Positions 5,127 to 5,332 of a stretch of DNA of 5,332 nucleotides are shown here, one piece after another. Position numbers and translations under genes: made by a program. How positions within the stretch are numbered: position 1 is the stretch's first letter; every line of letters starts with the position of its first letter. The stretch spans positions 1-5,332 of the forward strand of contig JAYTOA010000139.1 in the NCBI GenBank assembly GCA_043748015.1, given 5' to 3'. The notes under the pieces were generated by a model. It worked only from the letters and a program-made list of their open reading frames with translations. It was not told the origin of the DNA and did not search any database. The stretch comes from JAIBBG01 sp043748015 (GTDB lineage Bacteria > Bacteroidota > Bacteroidia > Flavobacteriales_D > Sanyastnellaceae).

Positions 5127-5332
5127 GCATTTTTTGATTTGGTGAGTTAGTGATTTGTGGGCTCATGACGTGGAGCGCACAAAGTTCATAGTTCGGAGTT
5201 CCTGGCAGCGCTAGTGACTTAGAGGGCATTCCTTAATTTGATTCTTTCGGAGTTTACAAGTAATTTGAAGCCATAGCAATAGTGACGCGGTCAAAGAGCC
5301 TTTTGCCAAAGTACCTTCGGTTGAGTTTATAG
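5127..5332. other. Non-coding right end, no gene supported
   Basis: No open frame of convincing length is present after the synthase stop. Six T at 5130-5135 follow the stop at once but have no strong hairpin before them, so termination is unclear. Positions 5183-5201 carry three AGTTC-type repeats, and 5141-5156 (GTGAGTTAGTGATTTG) resembles the low-complexity octamer-like spacers of this genome. TACCTTCG at 5312-5319 resembles a -7 promoter box that could serve a gene beyond the edge, without a recognisable -33 element. Confidence 0.6.

Noticed and set aside
5157..5180. Hairpin GTGGGCTC / GAGCGCAC as a terminator of the synthase
   Set aside because: The eight-pair stem has a G-G mismatch and no T-tract follows on either strand.

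Overview
The window looks like ordinary chromosomal housekeeping DNA from a member of the Bacteroidota, most plausibly a Cytophagales- or Chitinophagales-type bacterium. The reasons are the gene set (the short Rpb6-like omega subunit of this phylum, a Bacteroidota-type BamD lipoprotein, a DUF4835/PorD protein), the gene order bamD - rpoZ - coaBC - porD, which is from memory a recurrent Bacteroidota arrangement, promoter-like TAnnTTTG/TAnnTTCG boxes in place of sigma70 -10 boxes, and a lack of useful Shine-Dalgarno sequences. The assignment below phylum level is inference.

Layout. Positions 1-194 are non-coding and hold two tandem hairpins of the intergenic REP-like kind, plus a half copy. On the minus strand, reading right to left from 3714, come bamD (outer-membrane assembly lipoprotein), rpoZ (RNA polymerase omega), an intrinsic terminator, a 251-base gap filled with inverted arrays of an 8-base repeat, then coaBC (two steps of coenzyme A synthesis) and porD, which overlap by four bases (ATGA). 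On the plus strand, divergent from bamD, lies a PLP-dependent alpha-oxoamine synthase of the serine palmitoyltransferase/cysteate acyltransferase/KBL group, probably starting at a TTG at 3882. Positions 5127-5332 carry no gene that I can support.

How the parts relate. BamD and PorD act in the envelope (outer-membrane protein insertion; type IX secretion-associated), and the alpha-oxoamine synthase probably makes the long-chain base of a sphingolipid or sulfonolipid of the outer membrane. CoaBC supplies coenzyme A, which the acyl-CoA-using members of that enzyme family release. The bamD/synthase intergenic region carries a candidate promoter in each direction. The rpoZ terminator and the repeat arrays split what may once have been one four-gene run into two transcription units.

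I found no mobile element with a transposase, no CRISPR array, no RNA gene and no clearly new defence or biosynthetic system. The points most worth a second look are the unresolved substrate of the synthase, the inverted octamer arrays in the operon gap, the REP-like hairpins at the left edge, and the replaced active-site residues in CoaBC.
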